DNA of 64,000 nt from JABGQS01 sp963674545 (lineage in GTDB: Bacteria; Bacillota; Clostridia; Christensenellales; SZUA-584). The stretch is taken from assembly GCA_963674545.2 (NCBI GenBank), contig CAXXFB010000001.1, positions 1,488,001 to 1,552,000 of the forward strand, in the 5' to 3' direction. Below, piece by piece: positions 51,936 to 61,752 of the stretch. The notes below the pieces were generated by a model. That model worked only from the letters and a program-made list of their open reading frames with translations. It ran no database searches and had not been told where the DNA came from. Made by a program: the position numbers and the translations under genes. Position 1 is the stretch's first letter. The number at the start of each line of letters is the position of its first letter.

Positions 51936-54900
51936 ATGAAAGCAAAGAATGTTTTTATAATTTTACTCTGTATAATGCTCCTGCTGTCACCATTTGCAGC
52001 AACGGCATTGGCGGCAGGCGAAGCAGATTCAGCTTCAGCGGCCGGTGGCGGCAATACCGGTTCCGGGCTTTGGTGGTGGGTCATGCTGGGCGCTGTCATT
52101 TGCATCGCAGCATTGCTCATAATTTTTCGTAAAAGGATATTCAAGCGGATCCCGAGAGCCTTAACGGTAATAGTAATCGTCGTCCTGGCGCTCGCTGCCA
52201 TTCTTCCTGCCGCAGCCCTTATTTTTCCCGATGCTGTCGATATAGGACGCAGCGATATGAATACGGTCAGCTTCGAGACCAACGGCGGATCCGACATTCC
52301 GCCGGTACAGGTCGAAGCCGGCGAGATGCTTACCGATCTTCCGACGCCTATGAAGGCGGATTCTTCCTTTACAGGCTGGTATACGGACGATGAATTATCA
52401 GCGCCTTTCTATTCGGATGCACCTATCACGAATGATATAACTCTTTTTGCATCCTATACGCCTACGCAGACAAACTTAAAACAATACGATGACCCCGGGA
52501 AATATCTAGAGGACTGCGACCAAAGCTTTTCATTTTCCATCGTATCCCCTGATGAGTTGACGGCGCAAAACCTGTCCGGCTATGTGCTGGCGACCGCATA
52601 CTTGGGAGAGCTCCCGGAACTCAGTGTTTCGGGCAGCGGCGGAGTCTACACCGTTTCGCCTGTCACTCCCTACACAAAAGGAGGACATTACAGATTCGAA
52701 TTGCTGGATGAAGCTCTTTCGTTAGAGGATGAATCCGATGCTGTGCGCACACTTGACTTTCGTATATATAAAGACGCTGTCGAGGTAGTCGAGCTTGAAA
52801 ACGACATAAAGTATGTGCTTTGGTCAGACATCGATATACTTGGTGATAAAGCCTACTACGCACCTGCATCCCTTGGCATAGCAGCGGGAGATACGGTATG
52901 CTTCTGGAATGGTGAGCTCGGTGAAGAAACACAGTTTTTCAATATACTCCTAGCAGCAAAGCCTGAAATAGTCGGCGGAAGCCTCAAGTCGCTGCTAACC
53001 GTAGAAGAGAGCCAGCCTGCAGATGTGCTCAATGAGCTGGATGTACATTTCAAGGATGAACTGCTTATCTCGGAGCAAATAAACGATGCGGATTTAAACC
53101 GTCTCGCACTTAGCGCAAAATACAGCGAAGGGACACGGCAGATGACCTCCATACTAGTCAGCGCAGTCACCCAAAGCCCTACGTTCAAAAAGTTGATTAA
53201 CGACAGCGGCTACGGTGGAACCGTACCGTCACTGTCTACAGCAAAGCCCGGATCCTCCAATGTCCTTCTGGACGGCGAACCGTTCGTACCCATCGAAGAA
53301 AACGAGGAGACAAAAAACTATTTCCCGATAGACATGCTTACTGAGAATTTTATAGATGATCTTACCGTCACTGCTTATGTTGCCACAGCGCAGAACGAAA
53401 ACTTCTATAACGCAGGCTCGGACAACTGGACAGTCCTTTCACTCACGTTCACTTACAACACGACCATAAAAGACGTTATCGACCTAAATATCGTCTTTAC
53501 CGTGTCTGAATGCATAAAGTCTACTGCACAAGGCGATGCGTGGATGGAGGACGACGAATATACTATAGAAGATTTCTTCAGCAGCAATATCATACCCGAC
53601 ATGTATTTCGACTTCGCTATAAACAACTATTCGCAGACAGACCTTGACCTTGTAGTTCTTATCAAAACACACGATGCAAGCGACGACGATTACCTGGACA
53701 TCACCAAAGAGCTTGAAGAAATGACGAAGCCGGGCGGAGAAAGTGAAGCAGCAAGCTTCCTTGAAGAGGTGCTCGGCAGCAAAGGCGACGACTATATCTC
53801 ATTGCTTGACGTGCCGCTTATCACACTGTCATACCCAATCATTGAAGAATGCCCCGTCTTTCAGCTAAACGTTAACCTTAACTTTGTCGTAAAGGTCAAT
53901 TTTGCTGCCGGCATATCCGCCCATACTACCCTGATGTCGGCAAAACAGGTGGGAATAACGGGCGATACAAGGGAAGGTGCCGACTCTTATGAAAACACGC
54001 TAATAGGCCATAACCGCTACACCTTCGACTTGTACTGCGCTGGATATGTCGGATTCAAGGCAGGGCTTAAACTGAGCATGAGTCTATCATTCTATGGTTT
54101 TAAAGACCTCGGCGAAGTCGGCGTCAGCGGCGAAGTGGGCGCATATCTCGACCTCTACGGGTTTATGCATTTCGGCATCAGCAAGCTCTGGCAGTATAGT
54201 GACAACAAGGACGTAACGATGCAAGGCGGGCTGTATATGGAAATAGGCATCTATGTGGAGATCCAGGTCTTTGCCAAGTCCACCTTATTCAAGGCAAAAG
54301 CATCTGCAAGCCTTTATGAAACCAAGATACCTCTTCTTGAGGTCGGGAACCGGTATGTACTTTTGAGGTTTACCGACGATAGCGGCTCCGTAATCATGAA
54401 CGAAGACCAGTTCTCTCTTTATGGTTCGGCCGGGCTTCTCGACGCTGAATATGTCGATATTAAAACAGGCAAGGTCGTGACCAGCAGCGATATTGAAGAC
54501 CTGTCAGATATAATGTCCAATTTCACTGTACAGTTCTCATCGCCTTATTTTGAATATGATGACAGTGAGTATACCTTCAATGTACTTAAAAGCAACTTCG
54601 GTACGCAGTACGAAAACTTCCCCGTCGTCTCCCCCGAGACCAAGCGGCTCGATGCCACCGTTTACGTATACTATACGGGCGGTAATCTTGCATTTTCGCA
54701 TCAGCAGGGCGGGGACACTATGAAGCAGATAGACCTGACCTGGATAGATCCCAGCATAGATGTGGAGGACTACGCAGACCTAGATGCCGTAAAGGCGACC
54801 TACGTTGCAGATATCGACGGCGAACAGCAGCAGATAGCCGAGAAGTGGGTGCTATTCGGCAACGTTCCGGGCAGCGTTGATTACAGCGCATATATTAGCG

Positions 54901-57900
54901 GCTGTCAATTTGCCGGTTATACCAACGACCCTACCCAGCCTATATTCGAAGACACGGTATATACGCTGCATCTGAAGCGTTACCAGAGGCTGGTTTCCTA
55001 CATCACCTTTCACGGCGGTTCATGGCATTTTGACGTATACGCAGCTTATATAGGGGACGTACCCGTTATTCCCGAAGGCTATGACGCCCCCGGAGATGGC
55101 CTTGGCTTCACTGGCTGGCTGGGCACGCCCGGCGCTTCAACCTCCAGTCTTGGCCTGACGAACGAAATAACTGCCGTCGATTACCCTTCGTCTTATATTT
55201 ACATAGACGAGAATAATGTTATCTCTTCGTGGGACCCGTCCGGAGAATACGTATACCTTGGGCTTGACACCGCAGCGCCTCTCCAGAGCTTCTCGGGCAC
55301 TTACGACGAATGCCGCAGCAGCTATTACAGCATGATGTACCAGGGCGTACCGTTCAACAAGAGCTCACAGTACCTCTATGAAGCACAGTATGAAGGCGGC
55401 CCGTTCACAGTTGAGCTTGTTTATCCCGCCATGTCGTACACATACTGCGGACAACCGCAGAATTACAACGAATCATCCTATTCTTTCGAGGTGGATTTCA
55501 ACGACCCGGTCAGTATAACAAGGGTACTCAGCTATGCCGGCTGCGGCCTGCCCGTATGGGACGAAGATGGCGACGGAACTGCGGACTATTCGACTTTCGC
55601 AGAACTGCCAAGGGCAACGCAAGATATAACGCTTCATGCTATCTTCGAGCTTAAGTCCTATACCGTAACTGTACTCAATATCGATGATGAGGTCGATGAG
55701 ACGATCACAGTCACAATTGGCGGGCTTCCTGCTATAATGAAGACACAGCCCGAATACCCGGACGGCGACGATTACCTTTTCGCATACTGGGCGCTATCCA
55801 AAGCGGGCGGCGAATTCGCCGAATGGGACAAGCAGAGCGACCCCGGCGTGTTTGCCGACTGGACGATAAAGCCGGTATATGATAGGGCTTATGACGTAAA
55901 GCTCGACTATATGGGAGGGGTCTATGCAGGCAATACATCAGAAACTTTAAAACTCGTTGCGGGCAAATATTATATCGACGAGCTCATAGACTACTTACCT
56001 GTAAAAGAAGCAGACGAGCGCAACACCTATGTATTCGACGGCTGGAGCTGCGGCAGCAGCTTCACAGTGTCCGGGGATATAACTATAAAAGCCGAGTACA
56101 CAGCCACGCCGATAATATATACAACGGAGTTCAATACCTCCATAGGCTCATTCAAAAACAGCGATACACATGCGTCACACACAGGGGATTACGACAGCAC
56201 CCAGGCTTTCATAGACGGGTTCCTCGAACAGAACGAAACCCTTGAGACTGTCTACACGACGGATAAGGTCTATACATTCGAGAGCTGGGAGAAGATTTCG
56301 CTGAGCGGCAACCACGACTGGTACGAGGCGCAGTGGAGCTGGAGCTGGAGGAATTACACCGTGACCTTCAACGCCGGCGACGGCACATTTACAAACGGCA
56401 GCAAGACTAAGACATTGCAATTGCCGTACGGCACCAACGCAACTCTGAGCGCCATAAGCGCCGACATCATCACACCTGAGATAGAAGGATATGCCTACGA
56501 TCTAACAAGCTGGAAGGATGCGGCGGATCAAACCTATGATCTCAACGGCGGGTTCACCGTACACGGCGACATGGCTTTCGCCGCACAATATACACAGGGC
56601 GAGCATATACTATATACGGTCACCCTCAATGCGTCCGGAGGAACTTTCTCCGGCGGCGAGACCACTCTTGAGTATTCCGGCTACTATGGCGAAGCGACCG
56701 GGATAAGCGTCGCCGACCCCACACGCACGAGCGACTCAACCTACGATTACGTATTCGACGGGTGGTCGGCCCCGCTGCCTGCCACGTTCACGCAGACAAA
56801 AACTATCTATGCGCAGTGGGAACAGGTCTATCGGGATTATACCGTGACCTTCGATGCCAACGGCGGAACGTTTGCGGGCGGTCTTACCTCTATAGATCAG
56901 ACCTACCACTATCACGACACTGTAGCTCCGCCGGACGACCCGGGCAAGCCGGAGGATGACAATTACACTTACGAATTCACCGGCTGGAACCCTGATGTTG
57001 AAATAGTCACGGAGAGCTGCACATATACTGCGACATGGCGGGCAAGCCTGAAGGCAGGGCTGCCCGAAACCGGCATAATAGTGACCGACGGCATATCCAG
57101 CGAAGATATCAACTGCAACGGTGCGCTCGTCTCCGGCTACACCTGCGAACTGCAGGATCGCTCCATACCCGGCGGCACCGTCCAGATACCCGTGCTCACA
57201 ATTGAAGGCGACGGGCTCACGTTCAGTGGCAGCAACAGCTCCGTGTATGTGGTCTTTGATTCAGCATGCAGCAGCGTCAGCTTCGACGATCTTTCGCTTA
57301 GCGGTGCGTACCCCTACAGCGCAGGTATACTGGTTGCAGGCGAAGGAACGTCTAATTCCGTTGAGATCAACATCTATGGAAGCTGCGAGATAGCGAACAC
57401 GTCCGACAGGAAAGGCGCAGTCTGGAGTCTTAGGCCCATCGTGCTAATCGGCCAGGGGAGCAGCCCTTCGCTTAGCATAAGCTCCGTCGGAAGCGATGCT
57501 TTATATAGCTCTGGCCTTGAGGCCGACGGCCTTGCTCTGGATGTGACTGCCGCAGCAGGCTCCGACCCGGAGGTGTCCACATACGCCATCACCGGCGAAG
57601 GAGCGGGCAGCGACCCGGTCTGGCGCTTTGTAGATTCGGATGTTACTGCGCAAGGCATGGGTGCAATCGGGGTGTGCGGCAGCGTTGTAATCGAAGGCAG
57701 CTCAAACGTCTCGCTTGTCTCCGCCAGCAATTCAAAAGCGCCGCTGCTTGCGTTCGGTGAAGACCTGATGGGATATCTGCGCTTTGTGAACCTGATCGGG
57801 GAATTCAGCGCTTCATATCTGGATGCAGGTGCATCCGGACCCGCAGTCCAGACGACAACAGGCATCACCTTTACACCGGACGTTTCGGATTACGACCTTA

Positions 57901-58022
57901 GCGGTGCACAGGTTGCTCAAAGTAGCGTATCCTTTGACGGCATCGACATCTATTATACCTTCGTGTATGATTACGGCAGCGGTCTTGTCCCACAGTTTTC
58001 CGTAAATGTTTTACCGGATTGA
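51936..58022 (+). CDS. Giant extracellular protein with InlB-type (Flg_new) repeats
   Basis: A 2028-residue protein. A signal peptide (1-27, ending ALAA) is followed by two membrane helices (about 44-64 and 75-97) with a Lys/Arg-rich stretch between, so it is held in the membrane at its N-terminus. The first InlB/Flg_new repeat starts at VSFETNGGSD (111). A large middle region (about 180-1000) has no recognised domain. At least five further repeats lie between about 1040 and 1705, with YTVTFDANGGTF-type starts and FDGW cores. The last 320 residues look like a parallel beta-helix (GILVAGEG, KGAVWSLRPIVLIG). There is no C-terminal LPxTG. It is probably an adhesin or polymer binder. Confidence 0.85.
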   Translation: MKAKNVFIILLCIMLLLSPFAATALAAGEADSASAAGGGNTGSGLWWWVMLGAVICIAALLIIFRKRIFKRIPRALTVIVIVVLALAAILPAAALIFPDAVDIGRSDMNTVSFETNGGSDIPPVQVEAGEMLTDLPTPMKADSSFTGWYTDDELSAPFYSDAPITNDITLFASYTPTQTNLKQYDDPGKYLEDCDQSFSFSIVSPDELTAQNLSGYVLATAYLGELPELSVSGSGGVYTVSPVTPYTKGGHYRFELLDEALSLEDESDAVRTLDFRIYKDAVEVVELENDIKYVLWSDIDILGDKAYYAPASLGIAAGDTVCFWNGELGEETQFFNILLAAKPEIVGGSLKSLLTVEESQPADVLNELDVHFKDELLISEQINDADLNRLALSAKYSEGTRQMTSILVSAVTQSPTFKKLINDSGYGGTVPSLSTAKPGSSNVLLDGEPFVPIEENEETKNYFPIDMLTENFIDDLTVTAYVATAQNENFYNAGSDNWTVLSLTFTYNTTIKDVIDLNIVFTVSECIKSTAQGDAWMEDDEYTIEDFFSSNIIPDMYFDFAINNYSQTDLDLVVLIKTHDASDDDYLDITKELEEMTKPGGESEAASFLEEVLGSKGDDYISLLDVPLITLSYPIIEECPVFQLNVNLNFVVKVNFAAGISAHTTLMSAKQVGITGDTREGADSYENTLIGHNRYTFDLYCAGYVGFKAGLKLSMSLSFYGFKDLGEVGVSGEVGAYLDLYGFMHFGISKLWQYSDNKDVTMQGGLYMEIGIYVEIQVFAKSTLFKAKASASLYETKIPLLEVGNRYVLLRFTDDSGSVIMNEDQFSLYGSAGLLDAEYVDIKTGKVVTSSDIEDLSDIMSNFTVQFSSPYFEYDDSEYTFNVLKSNFGTQYENFPVVSPETKRLDATVYVYYTGGNLAFSHQQGGDTMKQIDLTWIDPSIDVEDYADLDAVKATYVADIDGEQQQIAEKWVLFGNVPGSVDYSAYISGCQFAGYTNDPTQPIFEDTVYTLHLKRYQRLVSYITFHGGSWHFDVYAAYIGDVPVIPEGYDAPGDGLGFTGWLGTPGASTSSLGLTNEITAVDYPSSYIYIDENNVISSWDPSGEYVYLGLDTAAPLQSFSGTYDECRSSYYSMMYQGVPFNKSSQYLYEAQYEGGPFTVELVYPAMSYTYCGQPQNYNESSYSFEVDFNDPVSITRVLSYAGCGLPVWDEDGDGTADYSTFAELPRATQDITLHAIFELKSYTVTVLNIDDEVDETITVTIGGLPAIMKTQPEYPDGDDYLFAYWALSKAGGEFAEWDKQSDPGVFADWTIKPVYDRAYDVKLDYMGGVYAGNTSETLKLVAGKYYIDELIDYLPVKEADERNTYVFDGWSCGSSFTVSGDITIKAEYTATPIIYTTEFNTSIGSFKNSDTHASHTGDYDSTQAFIDGFLEQNETLETVYTTDKVYTFESWEKISLSGNHDWYEAQWSWSWRNYTVTFNAGDGTFTNGSKTKTLQLPYGTNATLSAISADIITPEIEGYAYDLTSWKDAADQTYDLNGGFTVHGDMAFAAQYTQGEHILYTVTLNASGGTFSGGETTLEYSGYYGEATGISVADPTRTSDSTYDYVFDGWSAPLPATFTQTKTIYAQWEQVYRDYTVTFDANGGTFAGGLTSIDQTYHYHDTVAPPDDPGKPEDDNYTYEFTGWNPDVEIVTESCTYTATWRASLKAGLPETGIIVTDGISSEDINCNGALVSGYTCELQDRSIPGGTVQIPVLTIEGDGLTFSGSNSSVYVVFDSACSSVSFDDLSLSGAYPYSAGILVAGEGTSNSVEINIYGSCEIANTSDRKGAVWSLRPIVLIGQGSSPSLSISSVGSDALYSSGLEADGLALDVTAAAGSDPEVSTYAITGEGAGSDPVWRFVDSDVTAQGMGAIGVCGSVVIEGSSNVSLVSASNSKAPLLAFGEDLMGYLRFVNLIGEFSASYLDAGASGPAVQTTTGITFTPDVSDYDLSGAQVAQSSVSFDGIDIYYTFVYDYGSGLVPQFSVNVLPD

Positions 58023-58036
58023 TCTATTTTATTTTG

Positions 58037-58070
58037 TTCCAGCAGATGTATACATTAATATCTGCTGGAA
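58037..58070 (+). terminator. Hairpin, probable terminator of the giant gene
   Basis: TTCCAGCAGAT and ATCTGCTGGAA form an 11-bp perfect stem with a 12-base loop; a T-run begins only eight bases later, so the call is moderate. Confidence 0.55.
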
Positions 58071-58190
58071 CCCCAATGTTTTTTATTTAGACTGATATTA
58101 TGATCTGACCAGTTTTCTTAGGACACTAAAAACAATTTATACTAACTCTGGAGTTTTTACAATTCTCGTAGCGGTACAGATAACCAAATG

Positions 58191-59262
58191 TCAATTTATA
58201 TGTCTCAAATTATAGTTAACTTTATCAATATCAAATTCATTGTATCCCTGTGTAATCGCTAAACGTTTTACATGTTGATGTTCAACATGTTTTGAGTTGT
58301 TAATTATATTAACAAAATCCGTGTATCCACTCTCTGAACCAACATCTTCTGGAGGAGTGTTCCCTTCCCCTTCCAGACAAACACAGTAGTTTTTATTATA
58401 ACCAAATTCAAGATCTTCAAACTCTATGAAGTGTTCCCAATTGTCTCCGAAGTCATATCGATATATCAACCGCTTATACTTCGGAATATATTCACTAATC
58501 AATGTGTCTGTTTCTAATACTTTTGGGAACTCTCCGGGAAATGCCAAATCCGCTTCAAGCTGTACTATGCCAACTGCCGGCCCATCCTTATCATACACAA
58601 CAAATTCATGCAGGTGCCAATTTCTCCAATTGAATGCTGTCTGTATAATTCTATGAAGCGTACCAAAAGTAATTTCATATGGTATTTTAAGCCTGCGCCA
58701 CCTTATACTTTTTAAGATTAAGCGTTATATTAACAATAACAGCTTTCAGTTGAAAAATTGTTTTCCCGTAAAACCTGCCAATATCTTCATACATTCTCTC
58801 ATTCGGGAATATCAGCTCATTGCTTTGCATGACCGGGTATGTACTTAATCTTCTACTCATCTGTGATTGACTAAGACCTCCAGCCTCAAAATCTTCAGCG
58901 AAATATCGGACTGTCTCGCATGTCTGACTAAGCTTGCTAATCATCGATTTACTTTTTGTCTTAGAAAATATCACTTCATGAGCACACTGAATATATCTAT
59001 CAACAGCTTCCTTCTTAATACCTTCGGCAATCAGCGTTTTTCTAATAGCTGTTTTTATAACATTCCTTATGTCTTTCTTATGCTTTGCTTTAACGCCAAA
59101 TATTACTACAACATAACGATTACTGTCGTTAATAAGAACTATAGTTTTTCGTTGATCTACAGTTATTAGATTTGCTTGCCAGCAAAAAATCGGCTCTTCG
59201 TCAGCTTCTTCGTGTACTGCTTTTACTTCATCCAACAGTTTCTTTGAACATTGAATTACCAT
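58191..59262 (-). pseudogene. DUF6933 - plasmid pRiA4b ORF-3 fusion gene, broken by one frameshift
   Basis: The first frame (59262 to 58687) begins MVIQCSKKLLDEVKAVHEEA, a DUF6933 domain (NLITVDQRKTIVLINDSNRY), and ends at KTIFQLKAVIVNITLNLKKYKVAQA after the start of the second domain. The second frame continues the same domain as IRWRRLKIPYEITFGTLHRI and NWRNWHLHEF, then YDKDGPAVG to the stop at 58191. The switch falls at a run of five A residues (58709-58713 as T on the plus strand); four would restore the frame. The second part is the pRiA4b ORF-3 family. The gene lies downstream of the Xre/PIN pair. It may be a recent loss or a sequencing error. Confidence 0.7.
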
Positions 59263-59271
59263 TTTTCAAAC

Positions 59272-59775
59272 TCACTTTTTCAGTCGGTTAAGTCTGGCTA
59301 AGATCTCATTTTGTGGTAGCCTAACTTCAAACCCATTATGCTTATGTAATTCCAGCATGCAATACTCATATTCCAGTTCATCTATATGGTCACTATCCAA
59401 CAACTGATCAAGAACTCCTATGGTTCCAAGAATCCTGACATTTTCACAACTAGCAGCCTTTCGGAGTGCTCCATCACCTGTAAGTAATACGATTTTTCTC
59501 TCTTTTGCAATTGCTAGAGCAACACGATCATATATAGATAATCTAGGATAAAGCATCCCAAATTCATCTGCAAGGTTAAACTCTTCAGTTGTTATTTCTA
59601 CACTTTCAAGGCCGGATTGCATCAGTTCCTCTTTTAGGCCTGACGGTGATAATAGCTCATCTTCAATTGCATCACTATACATAATATAAGTATATGGCAA
59701 ATAGAACGGTAGCTTAATACGACCAATTACGGAGAAGTCAATCCACACACTTGTATCGCTGCTTATGTACTCCAT
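59272..59775 (-). CDS. PIN-like nuclease domain protein
   Basis: A 167-residue protein starting MEYISSDTSVWIDFSVIGRI, with the first acidic residue of the PIN fold in SSDTSVW. Later acidic positions are YDRVALAIAKERK and LLTGDGALRKAA, which match the central and C-terminal PIN motifs. PIN proteins are usually RNases. The ATG overlaps the stop of the Xre-ImmA gene by one base (TAATG), so the two are made together, as in toxin-antitoxin-type pairs. Confidence 0.75.
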   Translation of the reverse strand: MEYISSDTSVWIDFSVIGRIKLPFYLPYTYIMYSDAIEDELLSPSGLKEELMQSGLESVEITTEEFNLADEFGMLYPRLSIYDRVALAIAKERKIVLLTGDGALRKAASCENVRILGTIGVLDQLLDSDHIDELEYEYCMLELHKHNGFEVRLPQNEILARLNRLKK

Positions 59776-60824
59776 TACAAAGCCTCTTTGAAACAACAGT
59801 GAGAAACGATATCATCATAAGAAACCTTAAGCAGCTCAGCGCCTTTTTGCATACTTATTTCTTTTTCATTCACAGCACGATAAACCAATTGATTGAATAG
59901 AGTCGGAGTCTCCTCATTAATTCGTATTGGTTCATTTTTTCTCCACCCAACTGAAGAAGCATATATGTAGAACTTTTTTTCTAAGTTAGTGGAAATTATA
60001 TTTAGTATTCGTGCACGCTTAACAAGCATGAACATAGAAATACCATACTCTTTGGCTACTAATATCATATCTTTTGAAATCGCAGTTCTGTGTATCCCAA
60101 GTTCCCTTATTGCATCCTTTTTTGGAAAAAGGAATGCTCCACTAATTGCCGTAGCTAGCTCTTCGATCTTACTTTCTTGCATATTGTCATGCCAGTTAAA
60201 CATCAAATGCGCCAGTTCATGCACTATAGTAGATCTATTCCTTTCAGGGCTCATATTCTTATTAACTACAATATATGGTCGCCCGTTTATTAATCCATTC
60301 ATTCCGGAAAATTTGTCATTATCAATTCTGCAAACATAAACCAATATACCCTTGTTTTCCAGAATCTCAGTTAAGTTGTCTATCGGCCCATCAACAGCCA
60401 AATTCAAATGTTCTCTTAAAGCGCAGGCATCGTCTTCGCTATCACCGCTAATTTCTAGAGCACCAACCGATGGGGCATCCGGTAAAACTTCACCGCCCAA
60501 TATTTCGACTGCATTCATAAAGCGATTGAAATACTCTTCCACAGATTCCCGAACAAAATCTTGCTGGGTAGCGGAAAGAGTAGTGTTCTTTCTAAATCCA
60601 CCATGATTAAACACAAGCTTATCATTACGTACAGCTAGAAAATCTGATACACGCACTCCTAATACTTCTGCCATTTTTTTTAATAAATCCATATCAGGTT
60701 TCCGCTTTCCACTTTCATAATTAGAAATAGCCATGGGCGAAACATTAATTTGCTCCGCTAATTTCTTTTTTGATATTGCGTTCTTTAAGCGGTAATATTT
60801 TAAATTTTTGCTGAACATTTTCAT
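59775..60824 (-). CDS. Xre helix-turn-helix plus ImmA/IrrE metalloprotease
   Basis: A 349-residue regulator. The N-terminal Xre domain (about 5-60) reads SKKKLAEQINVSPMAISNYE. The ImmA/IrrE zinc-peptidase domain carries HELAH at 202-206 with a downstream Glu in EELATAISGAFLFP. Such proteins are repressors with built-in proteases, often regulating mobile elements. Two ATG codons are possible (60824 and 60818); the second is better spaced from AGGAGG. It is coupled to the PIN-like gene. Confidence 0.88.
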   Translation of the reverse strand: MKMFSKNLKYYRLKNAISKKKLAEQINVSPMAISNYESGKRKPDMDLLKKMAEVLGVRVSDFLAVRNDKLVFNHGGFRKNTTLSATQQDFVRESVEEYFNRFMNAVEILGGEVLPDAPSVGALEISGDSEDDACALREHLNLAVDGPIDNLTEILENKGILVYVCRIDNDKFSGMNGLINGRPYIVVNKNMSPERNRSTIVHELAHLMFNWHDNMQESKIEELATAISGAFLFPKKDAIRELGIHRTAISKDMILVAKEYGISMFMLVKRARILNIISTNLEKKFYIYASSVGWRKNEPIRINEETPTLFNQLVYRAVNEKEISMQKGAELLKVSYDDIVSHCCFKEAL

Positions 60825-60926
60825 ACACCTCCTGTTTATATTATACCCTCAATTTTAAAAAAGTAAACACCATCTGAAAATGTTTACAAATAAATTAGGT
60901 GGCTTGCGTTCACGTTAATACTACAT

Positions 60927-61715
60927 TTACTCGGTTGTTTTCAACTCAACTCCAAACTCATTACGCGGAATATTCTCCTCCAGCCTTTCCTTTGCTATAT
61001 TATAATAAGCTTTAGTCTTTTCAATACCAAAAACCCTATACCCATCAAGCGCACCAGCATGAAGTGTTGACCCACTCCCGGCAAACGGGTCAAGGATCAA
61101 CCCACCCGGTTCACAAAACTTTATAACATCCCGCATGAGCTCAAGCGGCTTTTGTGTCTGATGCAGTCTCTTCTTCCCTGTTGTGTTTGAATACGCATAC
61201 ACCCCAGGTAGCACCGGCACCTCCCTGTTTATATCCAAATTTCCGTTTGACCCCCAGAGGATAAACTCCGCTTGCTGCCTGTACCTGCCTTTCTGTGGCC
61301 TTGAGTTCTTCTTATCCCAGATACATACTCCTCGCCAGCTCCAGCCGCTCCATTGCAGCGCATCGCTCATTGCTGGATATTGCCGCCAGTCAATGAATAT
61401 TGCAAACACTCCACCCGGCTTTACAATTTTCCTCGCATCCTCAAGCCAGTGATACATCCAAAGCATCCAGCTTCTCTGATCCTTCTGATCGCCTTCAAAG
61501 TTCGGAAACGGACTGCCGTCTTTGAAACTTGTATACTTCTTACCGGTATTCTTCATGCGCTCCTGAGTAGTCTTTCCTCCACTTGCATACGGCGGGTCGG
61601 TTATTAGCGCATCAAAAGTGTTAGGTTCAAATAAAGGGAGCACTTCAATCATGTCTCCCTTTATAAGCGTATATTTTTTTGTCATGTCTATCTGTATAGT
61701 ATCTATTGTTTTCAC
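60927..61715 (-). CDS. Site-specific DNA methyltransferase (N6/N4 type)
   Basis: A 262-residue methyltransferase. The catalytic DPPY motif is in DALITDPPYASGG near 35-45, and the SAM-binding motif DPFAGSGST is near 217-225, so the motif order is of the beta class. No restriction gene is next to it, typical of orphan methylases on integrated elements. The start is uncertain: GTG at 61715 has AAGGA only two bases away, and ATG at 61685 (MTKKYTLIKGDMIEV) fits the family. Confidence 0.88.
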   Translation of the reverse strand: MKTIDTIQIDMTKKYTLIKGDMIEVLPLFEPNTFDALITDPPYASGGKTTQERMKNTGKKYTSFKDGSPFPNFEGDQKDQRSWMLWMYHWLEDARKIVKPGGVFAIFIDWRQYPAMSDALQWSGWSWRGVCIWDKKNSRPQKGRYRQQAEFILWGSNGNLDINREVPVLPGVYAYSNTTGKKRLHQTQKPLELMRDVIKFCEPGGLILDPFAGSGSTLHAGALDGYRVFGIEKTKAYYNIAKERLEENIPRNEFGVELKTTE

Positions 61716-61752
61716 CTTCCTTGAAATTGGGAATAAAAATTAATCCCGAAGA

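Noticed and set aside
57050..57075. LPETG within the giant protein
   Set aside because: It is about 320 residues before the C-terminus and is not followed by a hydrophobic helix and basic tail, so it is not a sortase signal.
58037..58190. Junction between the giant gene and the minus-strand block as the left end of an integrated element
   Set aside because: No integrase, tRNA target or direct repeat could be seen in the window to set a boundary.
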